A stretch of DNA of 64,000 bases from contig JAJPKM010000011.1 of the NCBI GenBank assembly GCA_021323735.1, positions 1 to 64,000 of the forward strand. Direction: 5' to 3'. The notes under the pieces were generated by a model that did not search any database, was not told the DNA's origin, and saw only the letters and a list, made by a program, of their open reading frames with translations. Numbering within the stretch: position 1 is the first letter of the stretch; every line of letters starts with the position of its first letter. Source of the DNA: Gammaproteobacteria bacterium. Lineage in GTDB: Bacteria; Pseudomonadota; Gammaproteobacteria; Steroidobacterales; Steroidobacteraceae. Shown here one piece after another: positions 52,911 through 60,989 of this stretch. The position numbers were made by a program, and so were the translations under genes.

Positions 52911-53732
52911 CTACTGAGCGCTCACCAATTGACTGGATTGCGTCTCGTACTCATCGGTAGGAGCGCCTGGCCGGTAAGCGCGCGCGGTGAACATGAGGTC
53001 CACGGATGAGCGGTAAATGCTTGCACTTGGCGGTCCCGGCAATGGGGAGGCCTGATGGATCGCTGAAACCAGCGACTGCTGCCAAGCAAAGGACCCATTG
53101 CAGCCGCCCAATCGAATGTCCTCGACGTTGCCATGCGGGTCTTGAGTAATGTGAACCTCGCACTGAAACGGCTCGTCCTTACGACGAAGCTTGGACAGCA
53201 TCCCTTCCGCCACTAAGGTGCGGGGCCGCCGCCAAACGCGTTCAATGCGAGCTTGAATCTGCCTTAAGTAAATCGCCAATAGTGGGTCGCCCCCGGCGGT
53301 TGCCGGACTGGCTGCGTCCGGAGACGAAGAGTCACCTGGCTCAACGGACTCGATACTGGGTAGCGCCGGCGAATCCAGATCCAGGGCCGGCTTGATATCC
53401 GTCATTTTCAAAACGGCACTGAGCGAGTCGTCGAGCTCGAACCTGACTTCCGGCTGCGCGGGCAGGTCTATGAGCGTCAATGAATCCGGTACGTTCCAAT
53501 GGACGGCCGCACCGGCATTTCGAATTTTCGCCAACTGACCCGAGGGGCCCGCGCTCTCATACACGATGGTCACTGCCACCCCATGCACGAGAAGCGCAAG
53601 GAGCGCGCCGATGAGGGGATGAACCCAGAGCTTTGGCGGCTTCGTTTCCCGGTAGACCGCGGCCGGCTGGGTGTCTTGCCACTCCGCGACTTCCAGCTTG
53701 CACTGGCTGTGAATTTCGCTTTTCGCCCGCAA
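52911..53732 (-). CDS. TonB/TolA-like energy-transducer protein
   Basis: The 273-residue protein has one N-terminal TM helix (LIGALLALLVHGVAVTIVY, about residues 40-58) and a Pro/Ser/Asp-rich periplasmic spacer. The C-terminal domain resembles TolA/TonB (YLRQIQARIERVWRRPRTLV, then ECEVHITQDPHGNVEDIRLG-like sequence with a GCNG motif, and ASPLPGPP). The block 'I-x-R-x-W-x-R-P' followed by 'G-x-V-x-x-I-x-x' and 'S-P-L-P-x-P' is shared with TonB-like and TolA C-termini. It lies upstream of the RHS gene on the same strand with 127 bases between, and might help move a secreted protein across the envelope. The start (TTG 53732) is uncertain. Confidence 0.65.
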   Translation of the reverse strand: MRAKSEIHSQCKLEVAEWQDTQPAAVYRETKPPKLWVHPLIGALLALLVHGVAVTIVYESAGPSGQLAKIRNAGAAVHWNVPDSLTLIDLPAQPEVRFELDDSLSAVLKMTDIKPALDLDSPALPSIESVEPGDSSSPDAASPATAGGDPLLAIYLRQIQARIERVWRRPRTLVAEGMLSKLRRKDEPFQCEVHITQDPHGNVEDIRLGGCNGSFAWQQSLVSAIHQASPLPGPPSASIYRSSVDLMFTARAYRPGAPTDEYETQSSQLVSAQ

Positions 53733-53879
53733 GCCACTTGCCTATGGAGCTTTTTCCGGGAGGCGTTGGTCGCGGAGATTGGCGCACTTGCTCCAATACT
53801 CTCTGGCCACATCAGGCGTGTCTCCCGGAGCCTCGTAGAGAGGCTTAATTGTTGACAGACGAATACGCAAGGTTTTCCG

Positions 53880-54230
53880 TTAGTCAACCAACGTCATCAA
53901 ATTGATATCCTCACCGTCCGGCCAGCGCGTACAAGTATTATTTCCGTCAATGGCCACTCTCAACCCGCTCGCCTTGGCCGCTAGAAGCATGGCGTATTGC
54001 CGCTGCCCCGTAGCCGAATTCTCATTCATGATCATAAAGTAGGTGCGAGCCGCGCACGCCGGTTGTCCAGCCGCCGCGCCGTTAATGTCAACGTAGATCA
54101 GTCCGTCGGATGCACGTGTCACGACATCTAGTACCGTACCCACAACCGACCCTGCCTCCGCATTTAAGGCAATTAAGGACAACACCCCAACTATCACTGC
54201 TGTTTTTAATCGAAGCATGACTTTCTCCAT
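53880..54230 (-). CDS. Small secreted protein, first of a related pair
   Basis: The 116-residue protein starts MEKVMLRLKTAVIVGVLSLI with a signal peptide ending near NAEAG. The mature part has SVVGTVLDVVTRASDGLIYV, then CAARTYFMIMNENSATGQRQ, YAMLLAAKASG and NTCTRWPDGEDIN, with Cys residues that could pair. I recall many small periplasmic hypothetical proteins with this A-x-L-L-A-A-x-A-S-G pattern; no function is known. A GAGGGAGGGAG run precedes the ATG and strongly supports the start. A related gene lies at 55936-56343 across an IS630 element. Confidence 0.65.
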   Translation of the reverse strand: MEKVMLRLKTAVIVGVLSLIALNAEAGSVVGTVLDVVTRASDGLIYVDINGAAAGQPACAARTYFMIMNENSATGQRQYAMLLAAKASGLRVAIDGNNTCTRWPDGEDINLMTLVD

Positions 54231-54795
54231 CTCTCCCTCCCTCACTTGGCCACACTCTGGCAGCTCGACCACTGCTGGGCAGCCGGACTTGCTGGCACCA
54301 TCAAACTCATCGCCAACATGACGCGTGACCTATCCGCATGAATCTCTCCCCTAAAGATTTTCTGGATGCAGAAATCGGTGCCTGAAGATTTCGCATGGCA
54401 TGGCGCTGGTTGAAGAACCATTCTGCCCAGAAATCTGGTAACTCAATCCAATGCGCAGCCGCGGCCACCTTCCGTGATGTGGTTGAGACGATACATGGTG
54501 ATTGGGTCCCATGAGTAACAAATCCGTGTCGCTGTTCTTGTGACTCGAAAGTATCCTTTGGCACGCGGCGCTGTCAATGGTTTTCGTTTCGATATTCAAC
54601 AGCCCCTGCGGCACGCCTCGTGACCGTTCGGTGCACTGGCTGCGCCCGACGAATTGAAACATGATTGCAATCTGTTTGGACCCTGCTAACACTGAATCCA
54701 TATGCCCGCGAAATCCGCCTTTCCCGTTGGTGATCGTTAGCCGAGTAGCCAAGTCATTTCGTGGATGCTACATTTCAGGCCGATAAAGGATACTA
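54231..54795. other. Gene-free stretch between a secreted-protein gene and IS630
   Basis: About 565 bases lie between the small secreted-protein gene and the IS630 end. Open frames here (for example on the minus strand across 54351-54752) have no family-like features, no good ribosome sites and irregular composition. I see no RNA gene or clear repeat. It may hold the promoter of the minus-strand gene and decayed sequence. Confidence 0.5.
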
Positions 54796-55890
54796 GTGGC
54801 CTGTAACATTCATTTATAGACTATACTGGCGTCTATGACAGACGCTATCAATTTGACGAATGCGGAGCGTATGGAACTGACACGGCGAGCGAACAGCCGA
54901 ACGGATCGGGCCGAGGATGCCCGACGAGCGCGGCTGATCTTGCTGCTGGCGGAAGGCCATACGTGGGATGAAGTGTCCGAACGGATCGAGTGCAGTCGCG
55001 GCTTTGTCGCGAGCTGGAACAAGCGATTCGTCGAACAGCGGATCGCGGGGCTCTACAGTCGACATCTGGGCCAAGTGGCCTCGGTGCTCACGCCGGAGCT
55101 CGAAGCGCGGATCCTGGAGGCGACGCGCCGTGCGCCCGGCGATGGCTCGACGCACTGGAGCACTCGCAAACTCGGCGCTCACCTGGACGTCAGCCACATG
55201 ATGGTGGCCCGAGTCTGGCGCAAGCACGGCCTGAAGCCGCACCGGATCGAGCGCTACATGGCCTCGAACGATCCGGACTTTGAGACCAAGGCGGCCGACA
55301 TCATCGGGCTGTATCTGAATCCGCCGGCGCACGCCGCGGTGTTCTGCGTCGATGAGAAGACGGCCATTCAAGCTCTGGATCGCAAAGATCCGGTGCTGCC
55401 GCTCTCTCCGGGGCGCGCAGAACGGCACGGATTTGAGTACTACCGGCATGGCACCTTGTCCCTGTACGCCGCCTTCAATACGCAAACTGGCGAGGTTCTG
55501 GGCAAGACCGCCGAGCGGCACACCTCCGCGGAGTTCGTCGCTTTTCTCACCGACATCGTGATCAATCAGCCGCGCGGCAAGGAGATCCACGTGATCGCCG
55601 ACAATCTCTCGGCGCACAAGAGCGCGCCGGTCAAAGACTTCCTCGAAGCGCACCCGAAGGTTCATCTGCACTTCACCCCGACATACTCCTCATGGCTCAA
55701 CCAGGTCGAGCTGTGGTTCGGCAAGATCGAGCGCGACGTCATCGCTCGCGGGGTGTTCACTTCAGTCTCGGATTTGAAGAGAAAGCTCATGCGTTACATC
55801 CGCCAGTACAACAAAGCACCACGTACCGTGAAGTGGAAATATGCAGATCCATCGCGTCACATCAGTACAAAATCAGTTGTTACAGGCCAC
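54796..55890 (+). mobile_element. IS630-family element at a TA target
   Basis: The termini share the sequence gtggcctgtaaca (inverted at 55878-55890). TA lies on both sides, at 54794-54795 and 55891-55892, as expected of IS630/Tc1-type target duplication. The 1095-bp element carries one full transposase gene. The stop codon of that gene is TAG at 55891-55893, made from the duplicated TA and the next host base. Confidence 0.9.
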
Positions 55891-55893
55891 TAG
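54835..55893 (+). CDS. IS630-family transposase
   Basis: The 352-residue protein has an N-terminal HTH part (DARRARLILLLAEGHTWDEV, then SERIECSRGFVASWNKRFVE) and a DDE catalytic core: AVFCVDEKTAIQALD (first Asp), IHVIADNLSAHKSAPV (second Asp) and SSWLNQVELWFGKIERDV (Glu). Length and the V-D-E-K-T and D-N-x-x-x-H-K motifs fit IS630 members. It appears intact. Its stop lies at the element boundary, so the C-terminus depends on the insertion site beginning TAA or TAG. Confidence 0.93.
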   Translation: MTDAINLTNAERMELTRRANSRTDRAEDARRARLILLLAEGHTWDEVSERIECSRGFVASWNKRFVEQRIAGLYSRHLGQVASVLTPELEARILEATRRAPGDGSTHWSTRKLGAHLDVSHMMVARVWRKHGLKPHRIERYMASNDPDFETKAADIIGLYLNPPAHAAVFCVDEKTAIQALDRKDPVLPLSPGRAERHGFEYYRHGTLSLYAAFNTQTGEVLGKTAERHTSAEFVAFLTDIVINQPRGKEIHVIADNLSAHKSAPVKDFLEAHPKVHLHFTPTYSSWLNQVELWFGKIERDVIARGVFTSVSDLKRKLMRYIRQYNKAPRTVKWKYADPSRHISTKSVVTGH

Positions 55894-55935
55894 CTTCGTC
55901 TCTTGGCCTCGCTAACCCCCAAGGAGCGGCTCATG

Positions 55936-56343
55936 AATGCCACAGATATCTTCTCGCCGGCAGATCATCTTCCAGCCCCTCGCTTAGCTCAAAGGTCTCA
56001 CTCACCCCCCTTTAAGCGAAGGGTAATTGGCGCGATTTTGCTGGCCCTTATGGGTTCAATAGTTTTTGCGGAATGCGCTAACGCAACGGCGTGGATCTAC
56101 GTTCCCGATGTTAGTCAGCTGCAGTATCAGACCACCGGAAATCTCGTATATTTCCGAAACTTCAACCAATTCAACGCGAGTGCCTTGGGTTGCTGCTACA
56201 ACTATTGGATTGATACGACCACGACTGAGGGCAGGAACACGTTCGCTCTGATAATGGCCGCCGCTGCGCAGGCGAAGCCGATGTATTTTGGCGTACCCGA
56301 CGGTTACGCCAGCGGCGTGCTAACCGAGAGTGGTATTTGGTAA
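55936..56343 (+). CDS. Small secreted protein, second of a related pair
   Basis: The 135-residue protein has a long N-terminal region and a hydrophobic signal (RRVIGAILLALMGSIVFAEC, cleavage near ANATA). The mature part reads AWIYVPDVSQLQYQTTGNLV, then CCYNYWIDTTTTEGRNTFAL and IMAAAAQAKPMYFGV. The pattern C-x-Y-[FW]-I followed by G-x-x-x-[YF]-A-L/M-[IL]-M/L-A-A-x-A matches the protein at 53880-54230, so both look like one small periplasmic family. AAGGAG lies 7 bases before the ATG at 55936, which fixes the start. It is separated from its relative by the IS630 insertion and lies on the other strand. Confidence 0.65.
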   Translation, partial: NATDIFSPADHLPAPRLAQRSHSPPFKRRVIGAILLALMGSIVFAECANATAWIYVPDVSQLQYQTTGNLVYFRNFNQFNASALGCCYNYWIDTTTTEGRNTFALIMAAAAQAKPMYFGVPDGYASGVLTESGIW

Positions 56344-56436
56344 GGTGATTGCGATTATCGAGTTGTCCTCAAGCGAAATCAGAGATTCGAATCCAGGGGC
56401 CTGTAATAAATTTTGTGTGTGAGCCGGTTAATGAAC

Positions 56437-57295
56437 TTACTCGCTCAACACCAATCGATCGCCGAACTGGATGGCCAGCTGCGCCTTAGCAGCATGCCAT
56501 GAGATCGGTGGGTTCTTCCAGTTCTCGGTAATGTTGCGCAACGCCAGCCAGATGAGCTTCGCTGCAGCCTGATCACTCGGGAAATGCCCCTTGTTGCGCA
56601 CCGCCTTTCGCACCGAGGCGTTCAGACTCTCGATCGCGTTAGTGGTGTAGATGATCTTGCGAACTTCGGCGGGGAAGCTGAAGAACGGGATAACCGCTTC
56701 CCAGTTACGCCGCCAGCTTTGCGCGATGGCTGGATATTTACGGCCCCAGGGGCCCTGATCGAAGGCCTCGAGCTCTGCCGCGGCGGTCTCGGCGTTTGCC
56801 GCCCGATAAACCGTGCGCAGCTCGCCGGCGATCTGTTTGCGCTCCTTCCAGGATGCAAACTGCATCGAGTAGCGGATCAGATGCACGATACAGGTCTGCA
56901 CGACCGTGTCCGGGAAAACGGTGGTAATCGCCTCTGGGAAGCCTTTCAGCCCATCGACGACGGCGATCAGGATGTCCTGGGTGCCTCGGCCGCGGATCTC
57001 GTTCATGACACGCAGCCAGAACTTCGCTCCCTCGCTTTGCTCGATCCACATGCCGAGCACCTGCTTGTGACCGGAAGGGCGCATGCCGATCGCCAGATAC
57101 ACCGCCTTGTTCTTCACCAGTCCTTCGTCGCGAATCTTCACCCGTAGCGCATCGAAAAAGACGATGGCGTAGCTGGAATCCAATGGTCGAGCCTGCCAAG
57201 CCGTCACTTCGTCGATCACTGAATCGGTGACGGCCGATACCAGGTCCGGGGAAATATCGACCCCGTAGATCTCGCGCACATGAGCTTGGATATCC
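56437..57295 (-). pseudogene. IS256 transposase, C-terminal part
   Basis: This part reads GYPD-like DIQAHVREIYGVDISPDLVS, then AIVFFDALRVKIRDEGLVKN with the first catalytic Asp and DILIAVVDGLKGFPEAITTV with the second. The Glu is in IIYTTNAIESLNASVRKAVR, the IS256/MULE signature. The N-terminal part of the same gene is at 63254-63626. Removing the IS66 insert and one copy of ggatatcc joins the two pieces in frame (373 + 851 bases = 408 codons including stop), the normal IS256 length. All three catalytic residues are in this C-terminal piece, but it lacks the DNA-binding N-terminus. Confidence 0.93.
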
Positions 57296-57321
57296 GTAAG
57301 CGTCTGGCCAAGGCATCTTGA

Positions 57322-57524
57322 CTATTGGCTGATCAGCGACGACTGCCAGCGGTGTGGAAGCAGATCTTCAAGTCGGCTGGCAGGGTGGGTCGGCAGGCGC
57401 TCGAGGACGTCTTTGAGGTAGCGATACGGATCGTGTCCATTGAGCTTCGCGGACTGGATCAGGCTCATGATGGTGGCGGCACGCTGACCGGCGCGCAGTG
57501 ACCCAGCGAAGAGCCAGTTCGATC
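57322..57524 (-). pseudogene. tnpC: IS66 TnpC, C-terminal fragment
   Basis: The fragment encodes SNWLFAGSLRAGQRAATIMS, then LIQSAKLNGHDPYRYLKDVL and ends RLEDLLPHRWQSSLISQ. This is the conserved tail of IS66 transposases that follows the catalytic Glu helix. The main part of the gene is at 60990-62395. Joining the two at the shared GATC gives 535 codons including stop with no frame error, so the RIT element inserted cleanly between Arg and Ser-Asn-Trp codons. Confidence 0.93.
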
Positions 57525-57552
57525 TTTTATGCATGGCCGTTCATAAAAGATC
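57521..57552. repeat. Palindrome at the left RIT junction
   Basis: GATCTTTTATG (57521-57531) and CATAAAAGATC (57542-57552) form an 11-bp inverted repeat with a 10-base spacer. It begins at the GATC target copy and ends where the RIT terminal repeat starts, so it may be a recombinase binding or crossover site. Confidence 0.75.
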
Positions 57553-57678
57553 CTATGTGCGCCTGACAATTATGCATGGTCGCAGTCACGGTCACTCGGG
57601 TCGCGGAGGCTTTCGCCATAGAATTACAGTCTTTGGGCAGGCGCGCAAGCGAGGGGCCTGCGCACCGGCCGTGCATAA

Positions 57679-58683
57679 TCATAAGCTGTTCAGGAACTGT
57701 AGCGTGCGGTCCGTGGGTCGATACCGCAGTGGTCTAGTTGCAGGAGGCTTCAGTGCCGCCAATGCCCGAGCCTTCATAGCGAGGTCCGCTTCCACGTATT
57801 GATGCGTGGTGGCGGTGCTCTCATGACCCAGCCACAACGCGATCACCGTGATGTCCACGCCGGACTGTAATAGGTGCATCGCAATGGAGTGGCGCAAGAC
57901 ATGCGGAGAGACTCGTCGCTGCCCCAACTCGGGATGCCGTTGAGAAGCCGCTTTAACCGCCGAGGTCAAACGCTCTGCCACCGACGTGCGCGACAACGCG
58001 CCGTCGGTGCGGTTAGGGAAAAGTACCGCATGAGGATCCGGAGGGACCTCCCGCAGCCAGGATCGAAGGCGCGTGCGCGTCGTCGGCCAAAGTGGTACGG
58101 AGCGTTCCTTGCGGCCCTTCCCCATGATCTTGATCGAAGCAGTGGGGTCCAGGATGAGATCGGACCGGCGCAGTGCGATGAGCTCAGAGACCCGAGCACC
58201 GCTGTTGTACAAGACGGTCAGCATCATCCGGTCGCGACGGCCAACCCACGTGGCATCCGACGGTGCGGCCAGCGTAGTCTCCACCTGCTCCTTGGTCAGA
58301 TAACCTATGAGCGGCCGCTCGAAGCGCTTCATCGGGATGGCCAGCACGCGTTGGGTGATGCCAATCGCGGATGGCTCCTGGAATGACGCGAAATGCATAA
58401 ACGAGCGAATCGCCGCGAGTCGTGCATTACGACTGCGGATGGTGTTGTGCCGGTCGTCCTCGAGATGCTTCAGAAACACCAGTGTGAATGAAGCGTCAAT
58501 GTCGGCAAGCACGAGCTCAGCGGGCTTCTTGCGTAATCGCTCATGCGCAAACGTGAGGACCAGTCGGAACGTGTCTCTATAAGCGGCGACCGTGCGGGGG
58601 CTAGCGTGGACCTGGTTCATGAGTCGGTCGAGGAAGAACCGCTCGATGAGGCGGGAAAGTAGTAACGGATCGGTGGTGCTCAT
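57679..58683 (-). CDS. Third tyrosine recombinase of the RIT element
   Basis: The 334-residue integrase-family protein has a SAM-like core-binding N-terminus (FFLDRLMNQVHASPRTVAAY) and a catalytic domain with NSGARVSELIALRRSDL (Arg I), HVLRHSIAMHLLQSGVDI (His-x-x-Arg) and WLGHESTATTHQYVEADL (His and Tyr nucleophile). The start at 58681-58683 overlaps the stop of the middle recombinase (ATGA). It is the last gene of the trio. All catalytic residues are present, so it seems functional. Confidence 0.92.
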   Translation of the reverse strand: MSTTDPLLLSRLIERFFLDRLMNQVHASPRTVAAYRDTFRLVLTFAHERLRKKPAELVLADIDASFTLVFLKHLEDDRHNTIRSRNARLAAIRSFMHFASFQEPSAIGITQRVLAIPMKRFERPLIGYLTKEQVETTLAAPSDATWVGRRDRMMLTVLYNSGARVSELIALRRSDLILDPTASIKIMGKGRKERSVPLWPTTRTRLRSWLREVPPDPHAVLFPNRTDGALSRTSVAERLTSAVKAASQRHPELGQRRVSPHVLRHSIAMHLLQSGVDITVIALWLGHESTATTHQYVEADLAMKARALAALKPPATRPLRYRPTDRTLQFLNSL

Positions 58684-59630
58684 GGCTGTCTCCCGGCAGC
58701 CTGTTGTGCTCGACGCGCGGCCAAGGCGAGCAGCTCCGGCGTCGCCGTGATGTACCAGTAGGTGTCGGTAACCTTCGCGTGGCCGACATAGGTCGAAAGC
58801 GCCAGCATGTGGCGGTCTATCTGGCGGCCCTCGCGGTACCACTGCTCGAGACGGCGGCACAGGAAAGTATGTCGAAGGTCATGCAACCGCAGACCGGGAT
58901 GTCCGCCGCGAGGTGGCCCGAGGTGGTGACGCAGCAGCTTGAAAGCATAACGCACGTTCCCGCTACAGGCAGATCGCCCACGATCAAAGGTAAAGAAGGA
59001 GCTTTGCGCGGCCGCCTGAGGGTCCGCGTCCCGGATCACTGAGTACCTCGTCAGCGCGACGACCACCGACGGGTGCAATGGAACCCAACGCGACTTGCCG
59101 AACTTGCTCCGGCGGATAAATAGCAGCCCTTGTGACAAGTCCACATCGTCCCGTTCAAGCCGAGTCCCCTCACTTATGCGAAGACCGCAGGCCGCGATCA
59201 GTCCGAAGATGGTCGCGCAAGTAGCGCCCCGCAAGCCGCCGAGCTTGCGCGCCAAAAGCATCAGGCGAGCGACCTCTGCATCGGTGTAAATATGCGGCCG
59301 CAGTCGTCGATGTGATCGCCCGAAAAGCCGCCGTGGTGGGACCACCGTGGCTGAGTCATACCGCAGACAGAACTTGGCAAAGCCACGAAGCACCTCAATG
59401 CGCCGTGCCGCCGTTAACGGGCGGCGGCCTTCGGAAGACAGTGCCCACTCCGATGCAAGCGCCAGCGTAATCGGCCCGGAATGCCCCCGACCGTCTGCGT
59501 AGCGAGCAAAGGCTGCAAGCTGGCTGCCGGAGATGGACATCCCAAAGCCGTTGCGACGGCGTTCTGCCAGATATGCCGCAACGCGATCGGCCATCCTCGC
59601 CGGCGCGATCACGGCCGACTCCCTGGCCAC
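58680..59630 (-). CDS. Second tyrosine recombinase of the RIT element
   Basis: The 316-residue recombinase shows AACGLRISEGTRLERDDVDL (Arg I), LRLHDLRHTFLCRRLEQWY (His-x-x-Arg) and YVGHAKVTDTYWYITATPEL (His and Tyr). The long insert between His-x-x-Arg and the Tyr (EGRQIDRHMLALSTYVGH) is typical of the middle RIT protein. Its start overlaps the upstream recombinase by 22 bases and its stop overlaps the next start by 4, so the three are made as a coupled set. Catalytic residues are complete. Confidence 0.92.
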   Translation of the reverse strand: MARESAVIAPARMADRVAAYLAERRRNGFGMSISGSQLAAFARYADGRGHSGPITLALASEWALSSEGRRPLTAARRIEVLRGFAKFCLRYDSATVVPPRRLFGRSHRRLRPHIYTDAEVARLMLLARKLGGLRGATCATIFGLIAACGLRISEGTRLERDDVDLSQGLLFIRRSKFGKSRWVPLHPSVVVALTRYSVIRDADPQAAAQSSFFTFDRGRSACSGNVRYAFKLLRHHLGPPRGGHPGLRLHDLRHTFLCRRLEQWYREGRQIDRHMLALSTYVGHAKVTDTYWYITATPELLALAARRAQQAAGRQP

Positions 59631-60838
59631 GGACGCGCCACGGCAGCGAGTGCCGGTAAATCCACCTTGGCGTAAATGGTCGTTGTATCGACACAGCGAT
59701 GCCTAAGAAGATCAGCGATCTGCTTCAATGGCACGCCACGCTGAACGAGCCTGGTCGCGAGGGTGTGGCGCAGTACATGGGGACCTGACACGCGAGCGGT
59801 TAGGCCTGAGCGTTCCGCGGCGTCGCGCACCACTTGGCGCACGACTGCCGGCGTGGTCGCAATATCGTACGGCGGCCTGTGTCGAACGAATACCTCGCGG
59901 CGGCAGGTCTGCGGGCGCCCCTGGCGAAGGTACGCGACGATCGCTTCCGCAACAGCGCGTGGCAGAGGCATGACATCAACGCGGCGGGCCTTGCCGTGAA
60001 TCCTGACGGTGCCCTCAATCCAGTCGACTTTATCCAGCGTCATCCGTGCAACCTCGGCGCCACGCAACCCAAGGTCGACGAGACAGCGCAGAATCGCATA
60101 GTCACGACATCCCGTACGCTTGGAACGATCACAGGACTCAAGTAGCTGGGCAATCTCTTGCGGCGTCAGAGCCCGCGGTACACTCGAGAGTCGCCACCTG
60201 ACGCTCCGCGGCAACGCCGCAACAAGCGTTGTGCACGCAACGCCGCTCACCGCCTTGAAACGAAAGTAGCTTCGAACAGACGCTGCTGCGCTCTGGACCG
60301 ATCCGGGCTTCCAGCCCGCTGTGTAACGTGCAAAGAAGCTGGAAACTTCGGCCGCACTCACTTCGGTCAGCGATCGACCGCCGCGCAGCGTACATCCTGC
60401 GAGAAACGCGCGGGCGTCGCGGCGCCGGACAATGCGCGTGGCGGGTTGCAACCCACGCGCCTCGACCAAATAGTCATCGAAAGCCGCGATCTCGGCCTCA
60501 ATCGTGGCGTCACCAGCTATCGCTCGAACAGGGATCACACCCTCTGTCCGGAGCATCTTGAGCCATCCCATCAGCGCCGCGTGCTCCTCGTACGGGGGCC
60601 TGCGAGGCCTCGCAACACGGCGTCTCCTCCGATCCCTATCATCATCGATGAAGGCTGATATGAGCGCCTCGTCAGGACCCCGCCCGCGATGGCGGGTTCG
60701 CGCCCGCCATCCAAAGAAATCCTTGAGACACTGCCTGTAGAGATCCACGGTCCGTGAGGCGTATCGGCGGCTCTGAAGGTAAGCGGTGTACTCGGTGACC
60801 GCCAGGTCCCCGGATCGATCAGCAGAAATGCCATGCAT
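59609..60838 (-). CDS. First tyrosine recombinase of the RIT element
   Basis: The 409-residue protein is the longest of the trio. It has an extra N-terminal domain (TEYTAYLQSRRYASRTVDLY, then a basic DRDRRRRRVARPRRPPYEEH stretch), a core-binding domain (FDDYLVEARGLQPATRIVRR) and the catalytic domain: DLGLRGAEVARMTLDKVDW (Arg I), HVLRHTLATRLVQRGVPL (His-x-x-Arg) and LLRHRCVDTTTIYAKVDL (His and Tyr). I start at ATG 60836-60838. A gene order of long, short and medium recombinases with overlapping ends is the RIT hallmark. Confidence 0.92.
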   Translation of the reverse strand: MHGISADRSGDLAVTEYTAYLQSRRYASRTVDLYRQCLKDFFGWRARTRHRGRGPDEALISAFIDDDRDRRRRRVARPRRPPYEEHAALMGWLKMLRTEGVIPVRAIAGDATIEAEIAAFDDYLVEARGLQPATRIVRRRDARAFLAGCTLRGGRSLTEVSAAEVSSFFARYTAGWKPGSVQSAAASVRSYFRFKAVSGVACTTLVAALPRSVRWRLSSVPRALTPQEIAQLLESCDRSKRTGCRDYAILRCLVDLGLRGAEVARMTLDKVDWIEGTVRIHGKARRVDVMPLPRAVAEAIVAYLRQGRPQTCRREVFVRHRPPYDIATTPAVVRQVVRDAAERSGLTARVSGPHVLRHTLATRLVQRGVPLKQIADLLRHRCVDTTTIYAKVDLPALAAVARPWPGSRP

Positions 60839-60989
60839 GGTGAAACCCTCCGTAGCGATATGACGCGCGGAGGACACCATCATCAGTTATGCTCGGCAAG
60901 GCTCTGTTGGAAACAGGAAATGCAGGGAAAAGACAGCCCAAATGCGTTGCACCATCATGGCACCGTGCATAATCACTGGGCGCACATAG

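Larger units (their letters stand above)
57525..60989 (-). mobile_element. Recombinase-in-trio (RIT) element
   Basis: About 3.47 kb holds three overlapping tyrosine-recombinase genes on one strand, the definition of RIT elements. Terminal inverted repeats read ctatgtgcgcc-N5-attatgca at 57553-57576 (plus strand) and from 60989 downward (minus strand). GATC flanks the element at 57521-57524 and 60990-60993. On the left side a further 28 bases (57525-57552) lie outside the inverted repeat and take part in a palindrome. A third attatgcacgg half-copy sits at 57669-57679. Confidence 0.88.

Noticed and set aside
54351-54752. 133-residue minus-strand frame in the gap before IS630
   Set aside because: No domain, signal or ribosome site; composition is irregular compared with neighbouring genes.
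60887-60989. C-terminal extension of the IS66 TnpC past the GR codons
   Set aside because: These residues are read from the RIT end; the true TnpC tail is at 57322-57524.
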